A stretch of DNA of 53,501 nucleotides, taken from Bryobacteraceae bacterium (lineage in GTDB: Bacteria; Acidobacteriota; Terriglobia; Bryobacterales; Bryobacteraceae). The stretch is from assembly GCA_025056865.1 (NCBI GenBank), contig JANWVO010000042.1, positions 1 through 53,501 on the forward strand, given 5' to 3'. The position numbers and the translations under genes were made by a program. Below the pieces are notes generated by a model. That model did no database searches. It saw only the letters and a program-made list of their open reading frames with translations, and was not told the origin of the DNA. Shown here piece after piece: positions 46,388 through 53,501 of this stretch. The first letter of the stretch is position 1. Each line of letters begins with the position of its first letter.

Positions 46388-46584
46388 TCCTGGGGATGAT
46401 TGGCGCCTACCAGCGGTGGATCTCGCCCCTGCTGCCGCCTTCCTGCCGTTTTCATCCGACCTGTAGCGAATACATGCGGCAGGCCGTCGAGCGCTATGGC
46501 GCGGCGCGCGGCCTGTGGATGGGCCTGAGACGGCTGGCCCGCTGCCAGCCCTTTTGCGCCGGCGGGTTTGATCCGGTGAAATAG
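46375..46584 (+). CDS. yidD: Membrane protein insertion efficiency factor YidD
   Basis: The 69-residue protein has the YidD motif IGAYQRWISPLLPPSCRFHPTCS and a second part ARCQPFCAGGFDPV, with the conserved cysteines. An N-terminal amphipathic helix would hold it at the inner face of the membrane, where it helps the insertion pathway of YidC. ATG 46375 overlaps rnpA by 13 bases; a longer upstream frame is the rnpA shadow. Confidence 0.95.
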   Translation: MRGLILGMIGAYQRWISPLLPPSCRFHPTCSEYMRQAVERYGAARGLWMGLRRLARCQPFCAGGFDPVK

Positions 46585-46592
46585 GAGAACGG

Positions 46593-48305
46593 ATGGGCGA
46601 AGACAATCAGCAGAAGAGGCCCTTCGGCGGCGGCGAGATGAGCATGGAGACGCGTCTCCTGCTCGCATTCGGCCTGATGGGGCTGGTGCTTTTCGCGACG
46701 CAGTATTTCCTGCCGAAGCCTCCGCCGCCCGCTCCCCCGAAGAAGGCGGCCGCGGCGGCCCCGGCCGCGCCGCAGGAAGCGCAGGGCGCCGCGCAGCCGG
46801 CGCCGCAGAAGGCCGCGGCGGCGCAGCCGGAGCAGCCCTCGGCTGCGCGCATCGTGGGCGAGAAGGAAGAGACGTACATCCTCGAGACGGACGTCTACCG
46901 CATTGTCTTCTCCAACCGCGGCGCCGCCATCCGGAGCTGGGTGCTGAAGCGGTACCGCGACAGCGAAGGCCGGCCGGTGGAGCTGGTCAATGCCGCGGCC
47001 GCGCCGAAGGCAGGGTGGGCCTACTCCTACGTGTTCCCCCGCGAGAAGCCCGCAGTGGATCTCAACGGCGTGCTGTTCGCCGTCAGCCAGAGCTCGCCGC
47101 TTTCCATTGAATTCCGCTACAACGACGGCGCCACGAGCGCGCTGAAGCGCTTTCAGTTCGAGCAGAAGCTTTACCGCGGCCATCTGTTGAGCGAGGTCGT
47201 CAGCCAGGGGAGGCCCATCGAGCACCACCTGGCCTGGCGGGGCGGCTTCGGCGACCGCACGGTGCACAACCCGACAGGCGTGCAGAAGAGCGTCTACTAC
47301 GACGCCGTCAAGCAGAAGCTGGTGGAAGAAGGCGTGCACTCGCCGGACAAGGGGCCGCTCACGGTCGCCGGGGCGTTCCATTTCGCCGGCATCGAGGACA
47401 CCTATTTCGCCGCCGTCGCCCTGCCCCGAGGCGAGACCCCGCTGGAGTTCACCGCATGGAGCGACCCTGTGCCGGAGAGGCCGGGCGGCGAGGAGAAGCC
47501 CCATGCCGGCGTCTCGCTGGGCGGACGGGCGCGCAACGAGTGGACCTTTTTTGTCGGCCCGAAGGACACCGACATTCTCCGCTCCACGGACCGGAAGCTG
47601 GAGACGATGATCGACTGGGGCTGGTTCTGGTTCATCGCGAAGCCGCTGTTCCTCGCGCTGCACTGGATTCACGACCGCTGGACCGGCAACTGGGGCTGGG
47701 CGATCGTCATTGCCACGGTGATCATCAACATCGCCATGCTGCCGCTGCGGTTTTCGCAACTGAAAAGCTCGCAGAAAATGGCGCAAATCCAGCCGGAATT
47801 GCAGGCCATTCAGGCGAAATACAAGGGCCTTTCGATGAAAGACCCGAAGCGGCAGAAGATGAACGAGGAGATGATCGCGCTCTACCAGAAGCACGGCATC
47901 AACCCGATGGGGGGCTGCCTGCCGCTGCTGCTCCAGATGCCCTTCTTCATCGCCTTTTTCAAGGTGCTTTCGGTGGCCATCGAGCTGCGCGGGGCGCACT
48001 GGCTGTGGGTGACGGACCTGAGCCAGCCGGAGGCCTCGGCGATCCGCCTGCTGCCCATCGGCATGCTGGTGACGCAGGTGATCCTTCAGAAGATGACGCC
48101 GGTGGCCAGCCCGGACCCGTCGCAGCAGCGGCTGATGATGGTGATGATGCCGGTGATGCTGACGGTGCTGTTCTACAGCGCCTCCAGCGGCCTGGTGTTA
48201 TACTGGCTCACTGGCAACGTCGTCGGCATCGTCCAGCAGTATTTCTTCAACCGGATGGCGGTGAAGCCCGCGCCGGCGGCCGCGCCGGCGCCGAAAAAGA
48301 AGTAG
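46593..48305 (+). CDS. yidC: Membrane protein insertase YidC
   Basis: The 570-residue protein is of the Gram-negative type: an N-terminal membrane helix (about 25-42), an Ala/Pro-rich linker, a large periplasmic beta domain (about 90-340) and the insertase core with five helices (about 350-550). Core motifs include MAQIQPELQAIQAKYKG and GINPMGGCLPLLLQMPFFIAFF. It inserts and folds inner-membrane proteins with or without Sec. The presence of the periplasmic domain supports a two-membrane cell. It starts 8 bases after yidD. Confidence 0.96.
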   Translation: MGEDNQQKRPFGGGEMSMETRLLLAFGLMGLVLFATQYFLPKPPPPAPPKKAAAAAPAAPQEAQGAAQPAPQKAAAAQPEQPSAARIVGEKEETYILETDVYRIVFSNRGAAIRSWVLKRYRDSEGRPVELVNAAAAPKAGWAYSYVFPREKPAVDLNGVLFAVSQSSPLSIEFRYNDGATSALKRFQFEQKLYRGHLLSEVVSQGRPIEHHLAWRGGFGDRTVHNPTGVQKSVYYDAVKQKLVEEGVHSPDKGPLTVAGAFHFAGIEDTYFAAVALPRGETPLEFTAWSDPVPERPGGEEKPHAGVSLGGRARNEWTFFVGPKDTDILRSTDRKLETMIDWGWFWFIAKPLFLALHWIHDRWTGNWGWAIVIATVIINIAMLPLRFSQLKSSQKMAQIQPELQAIQAKYKGLSMKDPKRQKMNEEMIALYQKHGINPMGGCLPLLLQMPFFIAFFKVLSVAIELRGAHWLWVTDLSQPEASAIRLLPIGMLVTQVILQKMTPVASPDPSQQRLMMVMMPVMLTVLFYSASSGLVLYWLTGNVVGIVQQYFFNRMAVKPAPAAAPAPKKK

Positions 48306-48323
48306 CAGTCAAGGATCAGCCTG

Positions 48324-48995
48324 ATGAGCGAGCGCCAATACACCGTGGAGACGGTCGGCGACCGGATCGCCGACTTCCTGGACGCCGTGCTGGACGCGAT
48401 GGACCTCGATGTCGAGTACGAGATTCTCGATGGCGAGGAAGCGGGCGACTATTTCGAGAAGCCCACGCTGGTGGTCAAGTTCAGCGGACCCGATCTCCAC
48501 TATCTGACCAACAACAAGGCCGAGGTCCTGCTCGCGCTCGAGCAGCTTACGCAGGAGGTGCTGCGCATGGAGCAGAACGAGCACGCGCTCATCTGCTTCG
48601 ATGCCAACGACACGCGCCTGCTGCGGCAGGAGGAGCTGCGGCTGAGCGCGCTTACCGTGGCCGAGAAGGTCCGCGCGACGAAGCAGCCTTACCGCTTCAG
48701 CCCGATGAACAGCCGCGAGCGGCGGCTGATCCATCTGGCGCTTCGCGACATGACGGATCTGCGCAGCGAGAGCTCGGGCACGGGCCCGTACCGCCACGTG
48801 GTGGTGTATCCGGCGGGGATGCCGTCCCTGCCGGAGCCGCCGGTGCCGCCGCCGGGCGCGCGGCCTTCGCGCGGCGGCCCGAGGCCGCAGGGCCGCGGCG
48901 GCAACCACGGCCGGCGTGAAGAAGGCAAGGGCCCGGGACGCGGCAAAGGCGGCCCGCGCGGCCGCGGCCGCGGCGGCCCGCGCAAGCGGCACTGA
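48324..48995 (+). CDS. jag: Jag/KhpB-type RNA-binding protein (KH and R3H)
   Basis: The 223-residue protein has a KH-like domain (about residues 5-80) and an R3H domain with the R-x3-H motif (RRLIH, about 130-137) followed by SSGTGPYRHVVVYP. The N-terminal Jag_N domain of some homologues is absent. The last 45 residues are an RGG-rich tail (RGGPRPQGRGG and similar), suited to RNA contact and unusual in length. Jag binds RNA and influences wall growth genes in other bacteria. It lies between yidC and mnmE, its conserved place. Confidence 0.92.
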   Translation: MSERQYTVETVGDRIADFLDAVLDAMDLDVEYEILDGEEAGDYFEKPTLVVKFSGPDLHYLTNNKAEVLLALEQLTQEVLRMEQNEHALICFDANDTRLLRQEELRLSALTVAEKVRATKQPYRFSPMNSRERRLIHLALRDMTDLRSESSGTGPYRHVVVYPAGMPSLPEPPVPPPGARPSRGGPRPQGRGGNHGRREEGKGPGRGKGGPRGRGRGGPRKRH

Positions 48996-49016
48996 CCACG
49001 GACCCTGCCAGACCCG

Positions 49017-50369
49017 GTGACGTCCCGCGACACCATCGTCGCCATCGCCACGCCGCCCGGCGCCGGCGGCCTCGGCGTGATCCGCATCTCCGGCCCGGCG
49101 GCGCGCTCGGTGGCCGAAGCGGTTCTTCTGCTCCGCCCCGGCCATGCGTGGAAGCCGTGGCGGCTGACGCACGCGCGCCTTCCCGATGACGACGGCGCCG
49201 TGGTCGACGAGGTGCTGGTCGCCTTCTTCGCCGCCCCCCGCAGCTACACCGCCGAAGACGTCGTCGAGATTTCCTGCCACGGCTCCCCGGTGGTGCTGCG
49301 CCACTGCGTGGCCCGCGCGCTGCGGGCCGGCGCCCGCGCCGCCGAACCGGGCGAGTTCACCCTGCGCGCCTATCTCAACGGGCGCATCGACCTGCCGCAG
49401 GCCGAGGCCGTGCGCGACCTGATCCACGCCACGACGCTCTATCAGGCGCGCGTCGCCGCGCAGCAGATGGAAGGCTCGGTCTCGCGCGCGGTGCAGCCCG
49501 TCAAGAACCGGCTGCTCGAGCTGATCTCCCTGCTCGAAGCCGGCATCGACTTTGCGGAAGACGACGTGCCCGTGGCTCCCGCCGAGGAAATCGACGCGCG
49601 GCTTGCAGCCGTGCTGGAAGGCCTGGACCGGCTGCTGTCGAGCTACGCCTGGGGAAAGTATGTGCACGAGGGCATCACGCTGGCCATCGTAGGCCGGCCG
49701 AATGTCGGCAAGAGCAGCCTGTTCAATGCGCTGCTGGGCTCCGACCGCGCCATCGTCACCGACATTCCCGGCACGACGCGCGACACCATTTCGGAGTCGT
49801 TTTCGCTGGAAGGCATCCCGGTGCGCCTGATCGACACTGCCGGCATCCGGGAAAGCGAGGACACGGTGGAGCGGCTGGGCATCGAGCGCACGCGGCGCGC
49901 GATGGCGGACGCCGACCTCACGCTGGTGGTGCTGGACCTGAGCGAGCCGCTCGCCGAAGCCGACCGGGAGATTCTCGACCGCACGGCGCGGCAGGGCTCG
50001 CGCGTGGTGGTGGGCAACAAGAGCGATCTACCGCGGCGGCTGGAGCCGGTGGTGGAGGAAATTGCCGTGTCGGCGCAGACGGGCGCGGGCATCGCCGGGC
50101 TGCGGAAGCTGCTGGTGGAACGGATCGCGCCGGAAGGGATCGCTGCGCCGCAGGCGGGGCTGATCACGAGCGCGCGGCACGAGGCGCTGCTGCGGGAGGC
50201 GCACGAAGCAGCCGCGAAGGCGCGGCAGGCGAACTCCGCCGGGCTGCCGCACGAGCTGCTCCTGCTGGACTGCTACGCCGCCCTGCAACCGCTGGATGCA
50301 TTGACCGGCGCGACCACGGCCGACGACATCCTGAACCGCATTTTCTCCACCTTCTGCATCGGCAAGTGA
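49017..50369 (+). CDS. mnmE: tRNA uridine-5-carboxymethylaminomethyl modification GTPase
   Basis: The 450-residue protein has the N-terminal folate-binding domain ([22 protein letters not shown]), a helical domain, and an inserted G domain with GRPNVGKSS (P-loop), IPGTTRD and DTAG. It ends with the catalytic CIGK, C447 being the essential cysteine. With MnmG it modifies the wobble uridine of several tRNAs. The start is GTG at 49017. It closes the rpmH-rnpA-yidD-yidC-jag-mnmE series. Confidence 0.96.
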   Translation: MTSRDTIVAIATPPGAGGLGVIRISGPAARSVAEAVLLLRPGHAWKPWRLTHARLPDDDGAVVDEVLVAFFAAPRSYTAEDVVEISCHGSPVVLRHCVARALRAGARAAEPGEFTLRAYLNGRIDLPQAEAVRDLIHATTLYQARVAAQQMEGSVSRAVQPVKNRLLELISLLEAGIDFAEDDVPVAPAEEIDARLAAVLEGLDRLLSSYAWGKYVHEGITLAIVGRPNVGKSSLFNALLGSDRAIVTDIPGTTRDTISESFSLEGIPVRLIDTAGIRESEDTVERLGIERTRRAMADADLTLVVLDLSEPLAEADREILDRTARQGSRVVVGNKSDLPRRLEPVVEEIAVSAQTGAGIAGLRKLLVERIAPEGIAAPQAGLITSARHEALLREAHEAAAKARQANSAGLPHELLLLDCYAALQPLDALTGATTADDILNRIFSTFCIGK

Positions 50370-50425
50370 GGGGGGCGGCGCGTGGGCTGCGGCCCGGGCG
50401 AAGGCAGGCTCCCGGGGCGGGCCTC

Positions 50426-50455
50426 TTGCCTCCGCCGGGCGCGGATCGCTATAAT
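50426..50455 (+). promoter_or_regulatory. Promoter of tRNA-Arg
   Basis: A perfect -10 TATAAT (50450-50455) is preceded after 18 bases by TTGCCT (50426-50431). Transcription would start near 50462, 15 bases before the mature tRNA. Confidence 0.75.
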
Positions 50456-50476
50456 TCGAAGTGAACTCGCCAGCGT

Positions 50477-50553
50477 GCGCCCGTAGCTCAGCTGGATAGA
50501 GCGACTGGCTACGAACCAGTAGGTCGGGTGTTCGAATCACTCCGGGCGCACCA
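50477..50553 (+). tRNA. tRNA-Arg (ACG)
   Basis: Acceptor GCGCCCG pairs with CGGGCGC, followed by A and encoded CCA. The D stem is GCTC/GAGC, the anticodon stem ACTGG/CCAGT encloses CTACGAA (anticodon ACG), and the T loop is TTCGAAT. A T-rich run follows at 50555-50566. It stands at the border between core genes and the CRISPR-linked right edge; tRNA 3' ends are frequent integration sites. Confidence 0.97.
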
Positions 50554-50973
50554 TTTCTTTTTTCCCGTTTCCGGCTTTTCCCTGCCCTGCGCGTCCGCCC
50601 GCGGAACGCATCCGGCCAGACGGCTCCCTGCGCAGCCCCCTCAAGAGCAGGACGGATCCTGCCGATAACGGCGAGGGGGACCAGCAACGGTGTCTTCAGC
50701 AGCCTGCGTGGAAACGCTTCTCCGCACCCATGAACGGTGCAGCCGGGCCGGCGCGTCCGCCCGTGGGAAGCCCGGGGGCGGCGCGCCCCCGCCATGCGGG
50801 TTTCCGGACCGAAGCAGACACGTCCCCGCATCCTGATCCCGAGGCCCGGCGCGGCGCGCCCCGCAGGACGCCGGACGCCGCAGCGGCCCGCGCCGCGGCG
50901 TTCCTGGCTCCGCTGGCCTCTTCCGCCCGCGCGCTGACAGCGGACCGGGCCGCCCAGGAGGAAACGCCACAGC
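50554..50973. other. Gene-poor spacer between tRNA-Arg and the TPR-OB gene
   Basis: These 420 bases are GC-rich with short inverted repeats and a T-run just after the tRNA. The short open frames on both strands lack family resemblance. I see no direct repeats of CRISPR type, no second copy of the tRNA end and no clear promoter. AGGAGG at 50956-50961 belongs to the next gene. Confidence 0.5.
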
Positions 50974-52347
50974 ATGAATCCGCAAGACCTGCCGGCTTCC
51001 GCCGCCGCACTCCGAGAGCTGGCCGGCCAGCTTTGGCAAAAGCAGGCATGGGCCGAGGCACTGCCGCTGCATGAGGCGCTGTGCCGCCTGCCGGAGGCCA
51101 CCGGCTGGGATTTTTACCGCCTCGCCAGAATCCTTTCGAAACTGGAACAGCACGAGGCCGCCCTCGAAGCCTGCCGGGCTGCGTGGCAGCGGTTCCCTGG
51201 CGAGCGGCCCGAGGGGTTGCGGAACCTTTATGGGTGGAGCATCTACCGCACCGAGCTGCGCCCGCTGGCCTCGGGCCGGCCTGAAGACGGCGAAGAGGCG
51301 GAGTCCGCGGCAGCCGGGCCGGGGGCGGACGGAAGGCTTGTGCGGGCGATCCGGGCGGCGGAAGCGGTGTGCCAGCTCACCCGGCAGGAGCCGTACTCTC
51401 CTTACACGCGCACCGTGCTGGCGCTGGCGAAGATGCTGCGCCGGCAGGCACGGTGGCAGGAGCTGGAGCAGTGGACGGCGAGGCTGGACCCGGCCCGGCT
51501 GTCGCCGCAGCCGTGGCGGTCCGGCGGCGAGCGGGAGATGGCCTCCGAGCTGGAAACGTGGTACGGCTACCGGACCCGGGCGCTGCTTGGAATGGAACGC
51601 TGGGAGGAATGCGCCGGGCTGTGCCTCCGCTACGAGCAGCAGGGCCTGAAGCCGCACTACGACTGGGACGTCTGGATCCCCTTCTACCGCGCGCAGGCGC
51701 TCCATGCGCTGGGCCGTCTGGAGGAGGCCGCCGAACTCACCGGCCGGCTCCTGGCGAAGAAGCGGGCCGCCTGCCTGCTCCGCTTTCGGGCGCGCCTGTA
51801 CCGGGAATGCGGCCAGCCGGAGCGCGCCTGGCAGACGGCGCTGGACGGCGCGCTGGAGTTGCAGGAGCCGAAAAACGACCCGCAACTGCTGGTCCTGCTG
51901 GCCGAGCTCGCCGCAGGGCGCGGCGACCTGGAGGCGGCGCGGCGCCACGTGGAGCTGGCCGCCGTGGCGCGGCTGGCCGAGGACTGGAAGATCCCGGAGG
52001 CGTTGCGGCAGCAGGCCGCCGCGCTGGGCGCCACGTTTCCGGAGCGCGCTTCGGAGGCCGACAGCAGCAGGCTGTTCCGCGAGCTGCGCTCGTGGTGGTG
52101 GGCGGCGCTGGAGGCGGCGGAGCCCCGGGACAGCGGCACGGTGGAGAGGGTCCTGGCGGGCGGGTCGGGATTCCTGCGCAGCGACGGCGGCCAGACGCTC
52201 TACTTCCGGGACGGCAGGCTCCGGGACCTGGCGCCCGGCCTTCGGGTCAGCTTCTGGGTGCGCCCGAGCTGGGACGCGAAAAAGCAGCGCGTCTCGTCCT
52301 GCGCCATCCGCCTGCGGAGCGGCGCAGGCGGGCGGGCGCAGCGCTGA
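50974..52347 (+). CDS. TPR protein with C-terminal cold-shock/S1-like OB domain, beside cas1
   Basis: The 457-residue protein has no signal peptide or membrane segment. Residues of about 8-340 form helical TPR-like pairs (for example WAEALPLHEALCRLP and RLEEAAELTGRLLAKK). Residues 388-448 match the cold-shock/S1 OB pattern: GTVERVLAGGSGFLRS, a central LYF strand, LAPGLRVSFWV, and a closing RVSSCAIRLR. A TPR scaffold joined to a nucleic-acid-binding OB fold is thus predicted. AGGAGG lies 12 bases before the ATG. cas1 follows on the same strand after 154 bases without an evident terminator. The architecture recalls TPR-S1/CSD proteins of TOTE-type conflict systems (from memory, unverified). Function unknown. 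Confidence 0.82.
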   Translation: MNPQDLPASAAALRELAGQLWQKQAWAEALPLHEALCRLPEATGWDFYRLARILSKLEQHEAALEACRAAWQRFPGERPEGLRNLYGWSIYRTELRPLASGRPEDGEEAESAAAGPGADGRLVRAIRAAEAVCQLTRQEPYSPYTRTVLALAKMLRRQARWQELEQWTARLDPARLSPQPWRSGGEREMASELETWYGYRTRALLGMERWEECAGLCLRYEQQGLKPHYDWDVWIPFYRAQALHALGRLEEAAELTGRLLAKKRAACLLRFRARLYRECGQPERAWQTALDGALELQEPKNDPQLLVLLAELAAGRGDLEAARRHVELAAVARLAEDWKIPEALRQQAAALGATFPERASEADSSRLFRELRSWWWAALEAAEPRDSGTVERVLAGGSGFLRSDGGQTLYFRDGRLRDLAPGLRVSFWVRPSWDAKKQRVSSCAIRLRSGAGGRAQR

Positions 52348-52501
52348 GGCGGCGGCGCCGGGCCCATGAAGCGAACCGGGCCGGGCGGAGCGGCGCCCGG
52401 TGGGGAGGCGGCCCGCCCCTCGGGCATCGGCGCGGTCTGCGGAGGCCGAGATGGAACAGCGGAGCCGGGAGTCCGGAAAGGGAGTCCGCAAGGAGGATGC
52501 A

Positions 52502-53501
52502 ATGGCGGTCACCACGGTTTTCGTGTGTCAGCCGGGCGCGGTGCTGGCGCGGCGCAGCCGGCGTCTGGTGGTGCAGGCAGACGGCGGGGAGCTGGTGGAA
52601 ATCCCGGTGCGGGAGACGGCCGCGGTGGCCCTGTTCGGCCCGGTGCAGGTGACGGCGCAGGCGCTGGCGCTGCTGTTCCGGCACCGCGTTCCCCTGGCCT
52701 TTTTTTCCCGGCAGGGCCGCCTGCGGGGGCGGCTGGCTCCGGCGCTGTCCAGCCATGCCGGGCTGCGGCTGGAGCAGTACCGCGCGGCCGGGGAGGCCGC
52801 ATGCTGCCTGCGGCTGGCGCGGCCGCTGGTCGAGGCCAAGCTTGCCAACAGCGCGCGGCTGCTGGCCGCCTACCGCAGGAACTACCCCGGGGAAGCGCTG
52901 GCTGCGGCGCAGCAGAGGCTTGCGGGGCTGGCCCGGCAGGCGCGCGAGGCCGCCTCGCTGGCAGAGCTGCTGGGGTGCGAAGGGGCGGGCGCGGCGGTCT
53001 ATTTCAACGCCGTCGCCGCGCTCAACCGCAGCGGCCTGGCCTTCGCGGGGCGCCGCATGCACCCGCCGCCGGATCCCTTCAATGCGCTGCTGAGCCTCGG
53101 CTACACGCTGGCGCTGACCGAGCTGCTGGGGCTGGCCGAGGCGCGCGGGCTGGATCCGTACGTCGGCTTCCTGCACCGCACGGGCTACGGGCGGCCTTCG
53201 CTGGCGCTGGATCTAGTGGAGCCGTTCCGGCCGGCGCTGGTGGACCGGCTGACGCTGCGGCTGGTCAATGAACGGATCCTCACTGCCGCCGACTTCCAGG
53301 CGCGGACGCCGGCGGGCGGGCGTCCTTCGGTCGTGCTGAAGCCGGAGGCGCTGCGCCGTTATCTGGAGCATTACGCCCACGCGGTGGCGCGGCCGCGCCG
53401 GCCCGGGGGCGTCAGCCTGCGCGAGGAGATGGCCCGGCAGGTGGACCGGCTGGCCCGGGCCCTGATGAGCGGCGGCGAATGGACCGCCTTTGTGGAGCAT
53501 T
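52502..53501 (+). CDS. cas1: CRISPR-associated integrase Cas1, truncated by the window end
   Basis: The frame is open from ATG 52502 to the last base, giving 333 residues without a stop. N-terminal beta-domain motifs (PGAVLARRSRRLVVQ, VALFGPVQVTAQAL, PLAFFSRQGRLRGRL) and the helical core are typical. The metal-binding triad is E160 (GCEGAGAAVYF), H225 (GFLHRTGYGRPSLALDL) and E240 (LVEPFRP). Cas1 with Cas2 inserts new spacers into CRISPR arrays. AAGGAGG lies 5 bases upstream of the start. The N-terminus is not fused to a reverse transcriptase or Cas4. The CRISPR type cannot be told without the genes to the right. Confidence 0.95.
   Translation, partial: MAVTTVFVCQPGAVLARRSRRLVVQADGGELVEIPVRETAAVALFGPVQVTAQALALLFRHRVPLAFFSRQGRLRGRLAPALSSHAGLRLEQYRAAGEAACCLRLARPLVEAKLANSARLLAAYRRNYPGEALAAAQQRLAGLARQAREAASLAELLGCEGAGAAVYFNAVAALNRSGLAFAGRRMHPPPDPFNALLSLGYTLALTELLGLAEARGLDPYVGFLHRTGYGRPSLALDLVEPFRPALVDRLTLRLVNERILTAADFQARTPAGGRPSVVLKPEALRRYLEHYAHAVARPRRPGGVSLREEMARQVDRLARALMSGGEWTAFVEH

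Noticed and set aside
50730-51074. 114-codon frame before the TPR-OB gene
   Set aside because: It runs into the start of that gene in another frame and has shadow-type composition.
50641-52515. 624-codon minus-strand frame across the TPR-OB gene
   Set aside because: The plus-strand frame has coherent TPR and OB patterns and a strong SD; the minus frame is Arg/Pro-rich shadow sequence.
50554-53501. CRISPR repeat array
   Set aside because: I looked for regularly spaced direct repeats near cas1 and found none in the window; an array may lie to the right.

Overview
The window reads as chromosomal DNA from a high-GC Gram-negative-type bacterium. It most resembles an acidobacterium of the Bryobacterales/Solibacterales group. 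That is inference from the gene mix (PEP-CTERM secreted protein, DUF1080 family, S46 peptidase, Tat-exported GH28 enzyme, DNPR-type meso-DAP MurE, RGG-tailed Jag) and not from a marker search. Almost all DNA is ordinary, tightly packed core genome. Long open frames lie opposite many real genes because of the GC bias and are not genes.

Layout. 1-530: start of tuf and tRNA-Thr(GGT) and tRNA-Tyr(GTA), all leftward. 655-4383: a near-consensus sigma70 promoter, rpsA, ihfB/HU, a HIT protein and a DUF1848 protein. 4465-6905: a PEP-CTERM protein and a divergent Tat-exported polygalacturonase. 6915-7481: ppa, leftward. 7573-25358: one long division and cell wall (dcw) operon, mraZ-rsmH-ftsL-ftsI-murE-murF-mraY-murD-ftsW-murG-murC-ftsQ-ftsA-ftsZ-murA, closed by a REP-like hairpin. 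25438-27039: a small divergent regulator pair (zinc-knuckle protein and HTH protein) around an AT-rich spacer with a candidate operator. 27073-30493: leftward STAS-rpiB-glyA-glycosyltransferase operon. 30571-39046: YjhG-type sugar-acid dehydratase, a small hypothetical gene, S46 dipeptidyl-peptidase, Tat-exported aldo/keto reductase and the three-gene proton-translocating transhydrogenase. 39351-43190: lipoprotein, DUF1080 protein, Cys-rich secreted protein and NDH-2. 43624-45744: TrmJ-like methylase, a CxxC-less HMA-like mini-protein and MscS channel. 45741-50369: rpmH-rnpA-yidD-yidC-jag-mnmE behind its own promoter. 50426-50566: tRNA-Arg(ACG) with its promoter.

The right edge differs. Directly after tRNA-Arg comes a gene-poor 420-base stretch. 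It is followed by a 457-residue TPR protein ending in a cold-shock/S1-like OB domain (50974-52347), then a cas1 gene with a strong ribosome binding site that runs off the window (52502 to the end). Cas1 retains the E-H-E metal site. No effector cas gene and no repeat array lie inside the window, so this is the left border of a CRISPR adaptation locus. The TPR-OB gene as its first member is the most interesting lead. The combination recalls the TPR plus S1/CSD-like proteins described from TOTE-type conflict systems, but that link is from memory and is unverified.
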